DNA of 64,000 nt, from assembly GCA_013327885.1 (NCBI GenBank), contig JABUMY010000004.1, positions 1 to 64,000 of the forward strand, given 5' to 3'. The notes beneath the pieces are model-generated. The model had not been told where the DNA came from, did no database searches, and saw only the letters and a program-made list of their open reading frames with translations. How positions within the stretch are numbered: position 1 is the stretch's first letter; every line of letters starts with the position of its first letter. A program made the position numbers and the translations under genes. Origin of the DNA: Flavisolibacter longurius (GTDB lineage Bacteria; Bacteroidota; Bacteroidia; Chitinophagales; Chitinophagaceae). Positions 41,767-51,123 of this stretch are shown here, piece after piece.

Positions 41767-42453
41767 ATGAAATACCTCTTGCTGTTGTTCTCTTTTTTTG
41801 CCGTTACCGTTGCCGTGGCACAGAACGAAGAAGCCCTGTTGCAAAAGGTGCGGACCAAGCTGGAAAAAGTGACTGATTACGTGGCCGAAGGCAGTATGAA
41901 GCTGGATGTTTCGTTTATCAAGGTGCCGCCGTCCAACGTAACTGTGTATTACAAAAAGCCCGATAAGTTTCGCGTAAAAAAAGAAGATGGAATTTCTATT
42001 CTGCCCAAAGGCGGTGTAAGCGTGAACGTCGCTTCGCTGCTTGCCAGTAAAGGCTATCAAACCGTGCCAGGCGGCAATTCGGTTGTGGATGGCGTGCCGG
42101 TAAAAATTGTCAAGTTGATTCCCACCGACGACGCCAGCGATGTAGTGCTGTCGGTTTTGCATATCGATGAAAAAGCCGCGGTGATACGCAAAGCGGTTGT
42201 CACTACGAAGCAAACCGGAACTTACGAGGTGCAATTGGGCTATGGCGCCTACACCGCCTGGGGCTTGCCCGATAAAGTTGTTTTTCTTTTTAATACCAGC
42301 GATTACAAGTTGCCAAAAGGCATTACGTTCGAATACGAAAAGGGCGGTGAAAAAAAGTCGGCCGACAAACCAAAAAGCAACAAAGGAAAAGTGGAGATCA
42401 CTTATGCCCGCTATCGCATCAACAAAGGCGTGGATGAAAAGCAGTTTCAGTAG
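41767..42453 (+). CDS. LolA-like outer-membrane lipoprotein carrier domain protein
   Basis: 228 residues from the ATG at 41767, giving a good signal peptide (MKYLLLLFSFFAVTVAVAQ); an ATG at 41758, directly abutting the permease stop, is possible. The mature protein has the LolA/LolB-like pattern: 'VTDYVAEGSMKLDVSFIK', 'VTVYYKKPDKFRVKKEDG', 'VLHIDEKAAVIRKAVV' and 'EITYARYRINKGVDE' at the end. Such proteins form an unclosed beta barrel that binds acyl chains in the periplasm. Whether it carries lipoproteins or another lipid is unknown. Confidence 0.75.
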   Translation: MKYLLLLFSFFAVTVAVAQNEEALLQKVRTKLEKVTDYVAEGSMKLDVSFIKVPPSNVTVYYKKPDKFRVKKEDGISILPKGGVSVNVASLLASKGYQTVPGGNSVVDGVPVKIVKLIPTDDASDVVLSVLHIDEKAAVIRKAVVTTKQTGTYEVQLGYGAYTAWGLPDKVVFLFNTSDYKLPKGITFEYEKGGEKKSADKPKSNKGKVEITYARYRINKGVDEKQFQ

Positions 42454-42607
42454 CCTTGGCTGCAGCAACTGCTGCTTGAACCAAAATGGTAGCGATGATA
42501 GTAGACGGCGATACAACACAACCGCGATTGCTTTCCGCCTGGCGCCCTTGTATTAACCGGATGCCGTTGCCGTTTTTTCCCTAAACTTGCATGTATAACC
42601 CTTACGC

Positions 42608-43096
42608 ATGACCATTGAAGAAAAAGCAGCGTTTTTACGCAATGATTTTATCCCAAGGCTGGAAGCGCTTCCTACCGAAACCAAACCGGCCTGGGGGAAA
42701 ATGACGGTGCAGCAGATGATCGAGCATTTTTCCGACAGCGTACGCATTGCTTCCGGTAAGGTCATGCACACCGATGTGCTGACACCACCGGAGCAACTGG
42801 AAAAAATGCGCAGCTTTTTGGAAAGCGATAAACCCTTCCGGGAAAACACAAAGAACCTGCTGATGCCGGAAGTACCGGCGCCTGTGCAAAATCCCTCCAA
42901 GAAAGACGCGGTAAAAGAGTTGAAGGAAGAACTCCAACTTTTCTTTTCGGTGTTTGAAAAAAACAGCATGCAGGTAACCCGCAACCCGTTTTTTGGCGAC
43001 CTGAATTACGAACAAAACATTCAACTGCTTTACAAGCATGCAATGCACCACCTGCGGCAGTTTACGCCGGTGCCAAACGGTGGCAATACGCAGTAA
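42608..43096 (+). CDS. DinB/DUF1569-like protein
   Basis: 162 residues. It is a four-helix bundle of the DinB superfamily: 'WGKMTVQQMIEHFSDSVR' (first His) and 'YKHAMHHLRQF' (second and third His), the usual metal-binding triad. Members include thiol-dependent transferases (bacillithiol/mycothiol type) and proteins of unknown role. No signal peptide. It stands alone, 95 bases before paaZ and on the same strand; a link to phenylacetate breakdown is possible but not shown. Confidence 0.75.
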   Translation: MTIEEKAAFLRNDFIPRLEALPTETKPAWGKMTVQQMIEHFSDSVRIASGKVMHTDVLTPPEQLEKMRSFLESDKPFRENTKNLLMPEVPAPVQNPSKKDAVKELKEELQLFFSVFEKNSMQVTRNPFFGDLNYEQNIQLLYKHAMHHLRQFTPVPNGGNTQ

Positions 43097-43190
43097 TGAT
43101 GCTGCCTAAAATTGTTGCTGTAGCCTCTGTGACCGGAATGGTGCAACGAGTTGCTTATTGATAACGCTTGCTAAACGCTATATAAAAAAC

Positions 43191-45290
<2,100 letters not shown>

Positions 45291-45291
45291 G

Positions 45292-45742
45292 TTCTCGCTG
45301 AGGCGCAGGGACCGCAGAGATTTGGTAACTTACGGATATGCAAATCAATACTGTTACCGGAGCCATTATTGACGAATCAATAAAAATCCATACAGACCTA
45401 GGTCCTGGCCTTTTGGAGTCGGTCTATGAGGAATTGCTTGCCTATCGCCTGGTTAAAAGTGGTTTTACGGTAAAACGGCAAGTACCTATTCCTGTCATTT
45501 ACGAAGACATTAAAATGGAACTTGGCTTTCGTGCTGATCTCATTGTTGAAAGTTGTGTGATTGTTGAAATAAAATCCGTTGAATTGTTAGCACCGGTGCA
45601 TCATAAGCAGTTATTGGCTTACTTAAAGCTGACAGGACTAACTGTTGGCCTATTGATTAATTTTAATGAAGAATTGTTGAAAAAGGGGCTGAAACGAATC
45701 GTCAATAATTATTTACCGGCGTCCTCTGCGCCTCAGCGAGAA
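45292..45742. repeat. Inverted repeats flanking the GxxExxY gene
   Basis: A 17-base sequence, TTCTCGCTGAGGCGCAG, at 45292-45308 is repeated perfectly in reverse at 45726-45742. The left arm starts two bases after the paaZ stop and carries an extra GCAGAG unit; the right arm forms the last codons of the GxxExxY gene. The unit looks like a small insertion in the paa operon. Confidence 0.8.
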
Positions 45743-45754
45743 ATAAAATTGTAG
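45338..45754 (+). CDS. GxxExxY protein (PD-(D/E)XK nuclease-like)
   Basis: 138 residues. The family-naming motif is present as 'GLLESVYEELL', preceded by 'SIKIHTDLGPG'. A PD-(D/E)XK-like core follows ('LGFRADLIVES', 'VIVEIKSVE', 'HHKQLLAYLKLTG'). The family is very common in Bacteroidota with no established function. The gene sits between paaZ and an enoyl-CoA hydratase gene and is bounded by 17-base perfect inverted repeats; the right repeat encodes the C-terminal 'SAPQREI', so the last residues are repeat-derived. The base composition looks more A/T-rich than the paa genes, supporting insertion from elsewhere. Confidence 0.88.
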   Translation: MQINTVTGAIIDESIKIHTDLGPGLLESVYEELLAYRLVKSGFTVKRQVPIPVIYEDIKMELGFRADLIVESCVIVEIKSVELLAPVHHKQLLAYLKLTGLTVGLLINFNEELLKKGLKRIVNNYLPASSAPQREIKL

Positions 45755-45758
45755 CACT

Positions 45759-46535
45759 ATGGCAAATGACCTGATAAACGGATATGTTACTGCTGAAACA
45801 CACAAGGGAATTACCACCATTGCGTTTTTTCACCCGCAAAGCAATTCGCTGCCGCGCAGGCTGCTTTCGGACCTGGCAAGGCAGATCCACACAGCTGGCA
45901 TGGACAACGATACCAAAGTGATCGTGCTGCGGTCGGATGGTGAAAAAGCCTTTTGCGCCGGTGCGTCGTTTGATGAACTGACCCGCATCGAGAACAAAGA
46001 CCGGGGTTATGATTTTTTCAGCGGCTTTGCCGAAGTGATTAACGCCATGCGCAAATGCCCGAAATTCATTATCGGTCGCATACACGGCAAATGCGTGGGC
46101 GGTGGCGTAGGCCTGGCAGCTTCGGTTGATTATGCCATTGCGGTGGAAGGCGCCGAAGTAAAGCTCAGCGAACTGGCGGTTGGTATCGGGCCATTTGTGG
46201 TAGGACCAGCCGTGCAGCGAAAGATCGGCCTTTCCGCTTTTTCGCAGCTTGCCATTGATGCCACCATGTGGCGCAATGCCGACTGGGCCCGGCGCAAAGG
46301 TCTTTTTGCCGAGTGCCATCCTACTTTAGAAAGCATGGACGAATCCATTAGCCGTCTGTCAACCCAATTGGCGCATTCGAGTCCGGAAGCGATGAGCGAA
46401 CTGAAGAAAGTTTTCTGGCAGGGCACCGAGGACTGGGATAGCCTGCTCTCTGGCCGCGCCGAGATCAGCGGCCGGCTGGTGCTGAGTCATTTTACCCGCG
46501 AGGCCATCGAGCGGTTTAAAGCAAAGGCAACCTAA
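45759..46535 (+). CDS. Enoyl-CoA hydratase/isomerase family protein (paa cluster)
   Basis: 258 residues, crotonase fold. Oxyanion-hole segments are visible: 'EKAFCAGASFDEL' and 'HGKCVGGGVGLAASVDYAIA'. The usual catalytic Glu region reads 'LSELAVGIGPFVVGPAVQRKIG', so at least one acidic residue is available. It is the less conserved of the two crotonase genes here. Its place in the paa cluster, two bases before paaD, suggests a role in phenylacetate breakdown (PaaF-like hydratase or an accessory isomerase). Start at 45759, 16 bases after the right inverted repeat. Confidence 0.8.
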   Translation: MANDLINGYVTAETHKGITTIAFFHPQSNSLPRRLLSDLARQIHTAGMDNDTKVIVLRSDGEKAFCAGASFDELTRIENKDRGYDFFSGFAEVINAMRKCPKFIIGRIHGKCVGGGVGLAASVDYAIAVEGAEVKLSELAVGIGPFVVGPAVQRKIGLSAFSQLAIDATMWRNADWARRKGLFAECHPTLESMDESISRLSTQLAHSSPEAMSELKKVFWQGTEDWDSLLSGRAEISGRLVLSHFTREAIERFKAKAT

Positions 46536-46536
46536 C

Positions 46537-47061
46537 GTGAATGAACCGATACAAAAGCACGCCCATACAGATCCGTCTGCCGAAGAGCAACAACTCTGGC
46601 AGATCCTGGAAGAAGTAAAAGACCCCGAAGTGCCGGTGCTTTCCATTCTTGACCTGGGCATTGTGCGGGGGCTGTCGTACCGTGATGGCAGGGTGGAAGT
46701 GGTGATCACACCTACTTATTCGGGTTGCCCGGCAATGGATGTGATCTCGATGGACATACGACTCAAGCTGATCGAAAAAGGCTACCGCGATATTGCCGTG
46801 CAGCAACAGCTTTCACCTGCCTGGACCACCGACTGGATGACCGAAGAAGGCAAGCGAAAATTAAAGGCCTTTGGCATTGCGCCACCCAATCCCAAACAAC
46901 AGTTTTGCACCTCGGACATGTTTCGCGAAGAAGCGGTGCAATGTCCGCACTGCAATTCTTATCATACAGAATTACTCAGCCAGTTTGCTTCCACGGCCTG
47001 CAAGGCCATGTACCGCTGTCTCGAATGCCGGGAAGCGTTTGATTATTTCAAGTGTCATTAA
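46537..47061 (+). CDS. paaD: PaaD: phenylacetyl-CoA epoxidase accessory subunit
   Basis: 174 residues from a GTG at 46537, two bases after the previous stop. N-terminal MIP18/DUF59 domain: 'WQILEEVKDPEVPVLSILDLG' (read in parts) and 'ITPTYSGCPAMDVISMDIRL'. C-terminal zinc ribbon: 'VQCPHCNSYHTELLSQFAST' and 'MYRCLECREAFDYFKCH'. PaaD helps to mature or repair the PaaABCE epoxidase, probably through iron-sulfur chemistry. The epoxidase genes paaABCE themselves are not in this window. A degenerate repeat starts on the base after the stop. Confidence 0.92.
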   Translation: MNEPIQKHAHTDPSAEEQQLWQILEEVKDPEVPVLSILDLGIVRGLSYRDGRVEVVITPTYSGCPAMDVISMDIRLKLIEKGYRDIAVQQQLSPAWTTDWMTEEGKRKLKAFGIAPPNPKQQFCTSDMFREEAVQCPHCNSYHTELLSQFASTACKAMYRCLECREAFDYFKCH

Positions 47062-47166
47062 AGTTTACAAGTTCACGGGTTCGCAAGTTCACAAGTTTTT
47101 AGAGATGCCGATTGCCTGCTAGTAGCGAATAGCTCACAGCTCGCCGCTCACGGCTCATAGCTAATT
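47062..47166. repeat. Degenerate repeats between paaD and paaG
   Basis: 47062-47100 is an AAGTTCACAAGTTTACGGG-type series that begins immediately after the paaD stop; the same family is at 29485-29513. 47106-47166 is a second series of GCTCACAGCTCGCCGCTCACGG-type units in pieces (tagcgaat, agctcaca, gctcgcc, gctcacg, gctcata). Confidence 0.7.
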
Positions 47167-47168
47167 CT

Positions 47169-47176
47169 TAGATTTG
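47169..47176 (+). promoter_or_regulatory. -7 promoter box before paaG
   Basis: TAGATTTG, a perfect TAnnTTTG, directly after the repeat block and 17 bases before the paaG ATG. It suggests that paaG-paaI-VTT-paaY form a second transcription unit. Confidence 0.5.
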
Positions 47177-47193
47177 ATCTTTAAATTTTCTGC

Positions 47194-47967
47194 ATGTCTT
47201 CTGTCCTTTTCGAAATAAATGATTCGGTTGCTTTTATCACCCTGAACCGCCCGGAGAAATACAATGCGTTCAACCGTGAAATGGCCCTGCTGCTGCAGGA
47301 AAAACTGGATGCCTGCAAAAGCAGCGACGTGCGTTGTGTTTTTATCACCGGTTCCGGCAAGGCGTTTTGTTCCGGGCAGGACCTCGAAGAAGTGGTGGAC
47401 CCCAACGGCCCTAAGATTGAAACCATTGTAGGAGAACATTACAATCCCATCATTGAAAAGATCCGCAAGCTGGAAAAGCCGGTGGTAGCCGCCGTGAACG
47501 GTGTGGCTGCCGGTGCCGGTGCTAACATTGCCCTTTGCTGCGATGTGGTGGTGGCGTCGCAAACGGCTTCTTTTATCCAGGCATTTTCTAAAATTGGCCT
47601 CATACCCGATAGTGGCGGAACCTTTTTTTTGCCGCGGCTTATCGGGTGGCAAAAAGCTTCTGCCCTGATGTTATTGGGTGAGAAGGTTGGCGCTGAAGAA
47701 GCTGAAAGAATAGGGATGGTTTATAAGGTTTTGCCAGCAGAAAACTTTGCAGAAGAAGCCGGTAAAATTGCCCGTACGCTGGCTGCCATGCCTACCAGGG
47801 GGCTTGCGTACACCAAGCAGCTCCTGAATAATTCCTTTGTCAATAATTACGAAGAGCAACTGCACGACGAGGAGATTTACCAGCAGCGAGCCGGCCGAAC
47901 AAAAGATTACAAAGAAGGCGTAGACGCATTTTTGCAAAAACGCAAACCAACATTTACCGGCGAATGA
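47194..47967 (+). CDS. paaG: PaaG: ring-1,2-epoxyphenylacetyl-CoA isomerase
   Basis: 257 residues, crotonase fold. 'NRPEKYNAFNREM', 'GSGKAFCSGQDLEEV', 'NGVAAGAGANIALCCD' and 'FIQAFSKIGLIPDSGGTFFLPR' are all present; the last segment with its Asp is characteristic of PaaG. The enzyme turns the phenylacetyl-CoA epoxide into oxepin-CoA, the substrate of PaaZ, and can also shift double bonds later in the pathway. It overlaps paaI by four bases. A promoter box lies just upstream. Confidence 0.9.
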   Translation: MSSVLFEINDSVAFITLNRPEKYNAFNREMALLLQEKLDACKSSDVRCVFITGSGKAFCSGQDLEEVVDPNGPKIETIVGEHYNPIIEKIRKLEKPVVAAVNGVAAGAGANIALCCDVVVASQTASFIQAFSKIGLIPDSGGTFFLPRLIGWQKASALMLLGEKVGAEEAERIGMVYKVLPAENFAEEAGKIARTLAAMPTRGLAYTKQLLNNSFVNNYEEQLHDEEIYQQRAGRTKDYKEGVDAFLQKRKPTFTGE

Positions 47968-48401
47968 ATACACAGGAAGAAAGAGACAGCCTGGCAAAAG
48001 TGGTGGTGACTAAAATGATGCAGCACGATGCGTTTAGCCAGTGGTTGGGAATAACGGTGCTATCTACCGGCGAGGGTTATGCGAAAATTCAGATGACCTT
48101 GCGGGAAGATATGCTCAATGGTTTTGGCGTGGTGCATGGCGGCATTGCGTTCTCGCTTGCCGACAGTGCGTTTGCTTTTGCCTGCAACAGTCGCAATAAC
48201 CTGTCGGTGGCGCTCGATACAAACATCACTTTTACCAAAGCAACAAAGCCCGGTGATGTGCTGACGGCGGAAGCCAAAGAGTTGCACAACGGCAGGAGCA
48301 CAGGGCTTTACCTTATTACCGTCACCAACAGCAATGGCGTGCAAGTAGCGCTTTTCAAAGGCACCTGTTTCCGCACCGGTAAAACCCTGCTCCATCCATG
48401 A
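47964..48401 (+). CDS. paaI: PaaI: hydroxyphenylacetyl-CoA thioesterase
   Basis: 145 residues, hotdog fold. 'MLNGFGVVHGGIAFSLADSAFAFACNS' (read in parts) contains the PaaI active-site region with the Asn, the helix Asp and 'HGG'; 'NITFTKATKPGDVLTAEAKE' follows. PaaI hydrolyses dead-end hydroxyphenylacetyl-CoA products to free CoA. The start overlaps paaG by four bases and the end overlaps the VTT gene by four bases, so the three are translationally coupled. Confidence 0.92.
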   Translation: MNTQEERDSLAKVVVTKMMQHDAFSQWLGITVLSTGEGYAKIQMTLREDMLNGFGVVHGGIAFSLADSAFAFACNSRNNLSVALDTNITFTKATKPGDVLTAEAKELHNGRSTGLYLITVTNSNGVQVALFKGTCFRTGKTLLHP

Positions 48402-48949
48402 AAGAAGCCTTTCTCCAGGCCTTTCAGCAGCACCCGCATCTTGCCCTCCTGGTAAGCCTGGGCATCAGCATTGTTATTGCGGTGCTGGGGCTTGTGCCCA
48501 GTTTTTTTATCACGGCTGCCAATATTCTTTTCTTTGGCTTTTGGCAAGGCGTGGCAATCTCTTTTTTGGGCGAAGCCCTGGGTGCGGTGGTGGCGTTCTA
48601 TCTCTATCGCAAAGGTTTTAAAAGCGGGGCGATGCAGCAGTTGGAAAAGTACCGAAAGATCAAAACACTGCTGGCGGCAGAAGGGGGCAAAGCGTTCTGG
48701 ATTATTTTCTCCCTGCGACTAATCCCTTTTGTTCCTTCGGGACTGGTGACCTTTGCCGCGGCTATCGGGAAAGTGTCGGCACTTACCTTTTGGGTGGCCA
48801 GTTCGGTGGGCAAGCTGCCTGCTTTGCTGCTCGAAGGTTACGCCGTGTACCAGGTCACCGAGTTTGGCTGGCAGGGCAAGGTTATTCTTACTGTTTTTGC
48901 GCTGGCGATCCTTTATTTTGTGGTGAAGCAGATTCTTTCAAAAAAATAA
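48398..48949 (+). CDS. VTT/DedA-like (TVP38/TMEM64) membrane protein
   Basis: 183 residues with about five hydrophobic segments. The VTT pattern is seen: 'VPSFFITAANILFFGFWQG', 'FLGEALGAVVAFYLYRKGF' and 'IIFSLRLIPFVPSGLVTFAAAIGK'. Members are lipid scramblases or transporters of polyprenyl-phosphate or phospholipid. Its place inside the paa cluster (4-base overlap with paaI, 9 bases before paaY) is unexpected; a direct role in phenylacetate use is not known and it may simply be co-transcribed. Confidence 0.85.
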   Translation: MKEAFLQAFQQHPHLALLVSLGISIVIAVLGLVPSFFITAANILFFGFWQGVAISFLGEALGAVVAFYLYRKGFKSGAMQQLEKYRKIKTLLAAEGGKAFWIIFSLRLIPFVPSGLVTFAAAIGKVSALTFWVASSVGKLPALLLEGYAVYQVTEFGWQGKVILTVFALAILYFVVKQILSKK

Positions 48950-48958
48950 ATTTTCTCA

Positions 48959-49546
48959 ATGGCATTTTACCAGTTCAACGGCATCCGCCCCGTGGTGGAT
49001 CCTTCTTCGTTTGTACACCCGCAGGCAACTGTTACCGGCGATGTGGTCATTGGCAAAAACGTGTACATTGGCCCGGGTTGTGCCCTGCGTGGCGACTGGG
49101 GAAAGATCGTGATTGAAGACGGCTGCAATGTACAGGAGAACTGCACGGTGCACATGTTTCCCGGTGTAACCGTTTTGCTGAAAGAAGGGGCGCACATCGG
49201 TCATGGTGCCATTATTCACGGCGCTACCATCGGCCGCAATTGCCTGGTAGGCATGAATGCCGTGATCATGGATGAAGTGGAACTTGGCGATGAATGCATT
49301 GTTGGTGCACTGTGTTTTCTTAAGCAGGGCGAAAAAATTCCCCGCCGTTCGCTTGTGGTGGGCAACCCCGCAAAGATCATCAAGCAGGTAAGTGATGAGA
49401 TGATCGCCTGGAAAACGGAAGGCACCCGCCTGTACCAGGGGCTTCCGCAGCAATGCTTTGAAACCCTGCTGCCCTGCCAACCCCTCGCGGAGCCCGTCCC
49501 GCAAAAACCGTTGGAGGAAAGCCATTATCAACCATTCAAAAAATAA
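48959..49546 (+). CDS. paaY: PaaY: gamma-carbonic-anhydrase-fold thioesterase
   Basis: 195 residues. A left-handed beta helix made of hexapeptide repeats ('VVIGKNVYIGPGCALRGDWG', 'AHIGHGAIIHGATIGRNCLV' in pieces) is followed by a C-terminal helix ('SDEMIAWKTEGTRLYQGLP'). The His ligands of the gamma-class metal site are in 'VHMF', 'HIGHG' and 'IHGA'. PaaY hydrolyses a dead-end CoA thioester of the phenylacetate pathway and complements PaaI. It is the last gene of the cluster. Confidence 0.88.
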   Translation: MAFYQFNGIRPVVDPSSFVHPQATVTGDVVIGKNVYIGPGCALRGDWGKIVIEDGCNVQENCTVHMFPGVTVLLKEGAHIGHGAIIHGATIGRNCLVGMNAVIMDEVELGDECIVGALCFLKQGEKIPRRSLVVGNPAKIIKQVSDEMIAWKTEGTRLYQGLPQQCFETLLPCQPLAEPVPQKPLEESHYQPFKK

Positions 49547-49618
49547 GCGCAGCGCTGTGAAACTTGCAGCATAAATATTTGTAATTTAATAGCCCCATTC
49601 ACCAACAAACCTTAGGTT

Positions 49619-50857
49619 ATGAGAAGCGCTTTACCCTTTGCCTGCCTTACTGCAGTTTTTCAGCTTTGTTTGCTTGCATCAACAGTAGCCCAGCAAGACC
49701 GTTTTGCCTATGCCATCACCGACATTACAAAAGACGGCGCCGGCTGGAATGCCCTTCGCAAGCTTGACCTGCAAACAGGCCAATACAGCGATGTTCTGCT
49801 CAACGGCACAGAAGCCACACGGAAAGCATACGATGCTTCCACCCGCAAAGAACTTACGCTGCAACCGGATGCCAAGTGGGGCAACCTGCTGCAGGCACCT
49901 TTCGCCACCGGTGTTGCTGCAGCCGCCTTCGACAGGGCCCACAACCGGCTTTATTTTACCCCCATGTTCGTTGATCAGCTCCGCTACATCGATCTTAAAA
50001 CCATGCAGGTTTACCATGTCGGCAATGACTTTAGCGGCACCGGCAACATGCACAACGATGAAGCAAAGATCATCACTCGCATGGTGATTGCACCTGACGG
50101 TTATGGTTATGCGATCAGCAATGATGGGAGTTCGTTTGTCCGTTTTTCCACTGGTAAAAAAGCAACCATCGAAAAGCTGGGCGCACTGGTGGATGCACCG
50201 TCCAACAACGGCATTTCCATTCAAAACCGCTGCACATCTTTTGGTGGAGATATGATCTCCGATGACGAAGGCAACCTGTTTATTCTCACAGCAAGGAACA
50301 ATGTGTTTAAAGTAAATACAACAAACAAAGTGGCCACCCATCTTGGCGCCATTCAAAACCTGCCGGCCAACTATACGGTAAACGGTGCTGTGGTGGACAA
50401 TGAAGGTGCTCTCCTGGTGAGCAGTGCTGTGGATGCTTCTGCTTACTACAAAGTGAATCCAAAGGACTGGTCGGCGGTAAAGCATGATGGTCTGAGTGCT
50501 GTGTACCGCAGTTCCGACCTTGCCAACAGCAATTACCTGGCTACCCGCAGCCATTCTCAAATACCAACGGTAATGGCGCCGCAGGAGCGTTTTGCCAAGC
50601 TGATCTCTGTATATCCCAACCCGGTCACCACAAGCCAGGTTTCCGTACAGTTCAACAAAGTGCCCAACGGAGATTACACCGTTGAACTGACCGATGTGCT
50701 GGGACGGAGTGTTGCCGTGCGGAAGGTGGCCGTTGCCGGCACCGACCAGGTGCAGGCCCTTCCCCTTGCCGAAGGCAAAGCAAAAGGCATTTACATGGTA
50801 AAAGTGTACGATGCCGGCAACCGCTCGGTGTTTACACAAAAGGTGATGGTGCAGTAG
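49619..50857 (+). CDS. T9SS-sorted secreted protein, beta-propeller-like
   Basis: 412 residues with a signal peptide (ending near 'STVAQQ'). Residues ~25-300 have repeated short beta motifs ('HNRLYFTPMFVDQLRYIDLKT', 'YAISNDGSSFVRFSTGKKA', 'NLFILTARNNVFKVNTTNK', each partial here) suggestive of a beta propeller. The last ~80 residues are a T9SS sorting domain ('SVYPNPVTTSQVSVQF', 'LTDVLGRSVAV', 'KVYDAGNRSVFTQKVMVQ'). It should end at the cell surface or outside. No enzymatic motif recognised. A GC-rich palindrome begins directly after the stop and a terminator follows. Confidence 0.82.
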   Translation: MRSALPFACLTAVFQLCLLASTVAQQDRFAYAITDITKDGAGWNALRKLDLQTGQYSDVLLNGTEATRKAYDASTRKELTLQPDAKWGNLLQAPFATGVAAAAFDRAHNRLYFTPMFVDQLRYIDLKTMQVYHVGNDFSGTGNMHNDEAKIITRMVIAPDGYGYAISNDGSSFVRFSTGKKATIEKLGALVDAPSNNGISIQNRCTSFGGDMISDDEGNLFILTARNNVFKVNTTNKVATHLGAIQNLPANYTVNGAVVDNEGALLVSSAVDASAYYKVNPKDWSAVKHDGLSAVYRSSDLANSNYLATRSHSQIPTVMAPQERFAKLISVYPNPVTTSQVSVQFNKVPNGDYTVELTDVLGRSVAVRKVAVAGTDQVQALPLAEGKAKGIYMVKVYDAGNRSVFTQKVMVQ

Positions 50858-50896
50858 AGGGGCCTCCCCCGGCCCCTCCAGTGGAGGGGAGACCCG
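50858..50896. repeat. GC-rich palindromic repeat, copy D
   Basis: Begins on the base after the T9SS gene stop. Its reverse complement aligns closely with copy E at 51068-51102, so the two form an inverted pair around the intergenic region. Confidence 0.8.
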
Positions 50897-50931
50897 GACA
50901 CAGACCCGCGCTTTTTCACAATACAATATTT

Positions 50932-50969
50932 AGCCTCTGCCAGTTCTTGGCGGAGGCTATTTGTTTTTT
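50932..50969 (+). terminator. Rho-independent terminator after the T9SS gene
   Basis: 11-bp stem AGCCTCTGCCA / TGGCGGAGGCT (one G-T pair) with loop GTTCT, followed by ATTTGTTTTTT. Confidence 0.9.
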
Positions 50970-51067
50970 AGGATTGAATCAAAGTCTGCTACATGCAACA
51001 CGATCTTGCCTCTGATTTTCTTGCAGAGACAAAGGGTACAAGCGTAAGCGGGCCTTGTGCTGTAGCT

Positions 51068-51102
51068 GTTCCCCCTCCATCGGAGGGGGTAGGGGGAGGC
51101 CG
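51068..51102. repeat. GC-rich palindromic repeat, copy E
   Basis: GTTCCCCCTCCATCGGAGGG plus a G-rich right half ending in AGGCCG. It lies about 20 bases before the start codon of the permease gene and is inverted relative to copy D. Confidence 0.8.
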
Positions 51103-51111
51103 TCGAGCCCT

Positions 51112-51119
51112 TATATTTG
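51112..51119 (+). promoter_or_regulatory. -7 promoter box before the permease gene
   Basis: TATATTTG, a perfect TAnnTTTG, four bases before the ATG at 51124. The transcript would be leaderless or nearly so, as for the ABC ATPase gene at 40008. The GC-rich copy E lies where the -33 region would be. Confidence 0.45.
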
Positions 51120-51123
51120 TCCC

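Noticed and set aside
45291-45755. Insertion sequence carrying a transposase
   Set aside because: The only gene is GxxExxY (nuclease-like, not a known transposase) and no target duplication could be recognised, so it is reported as a possible insertion only.
51055-51123. Longer N-terminus for the permease gene
   Set aside because: The extension would be encoded mostly by the GC-rich palindrome and the promoter box.
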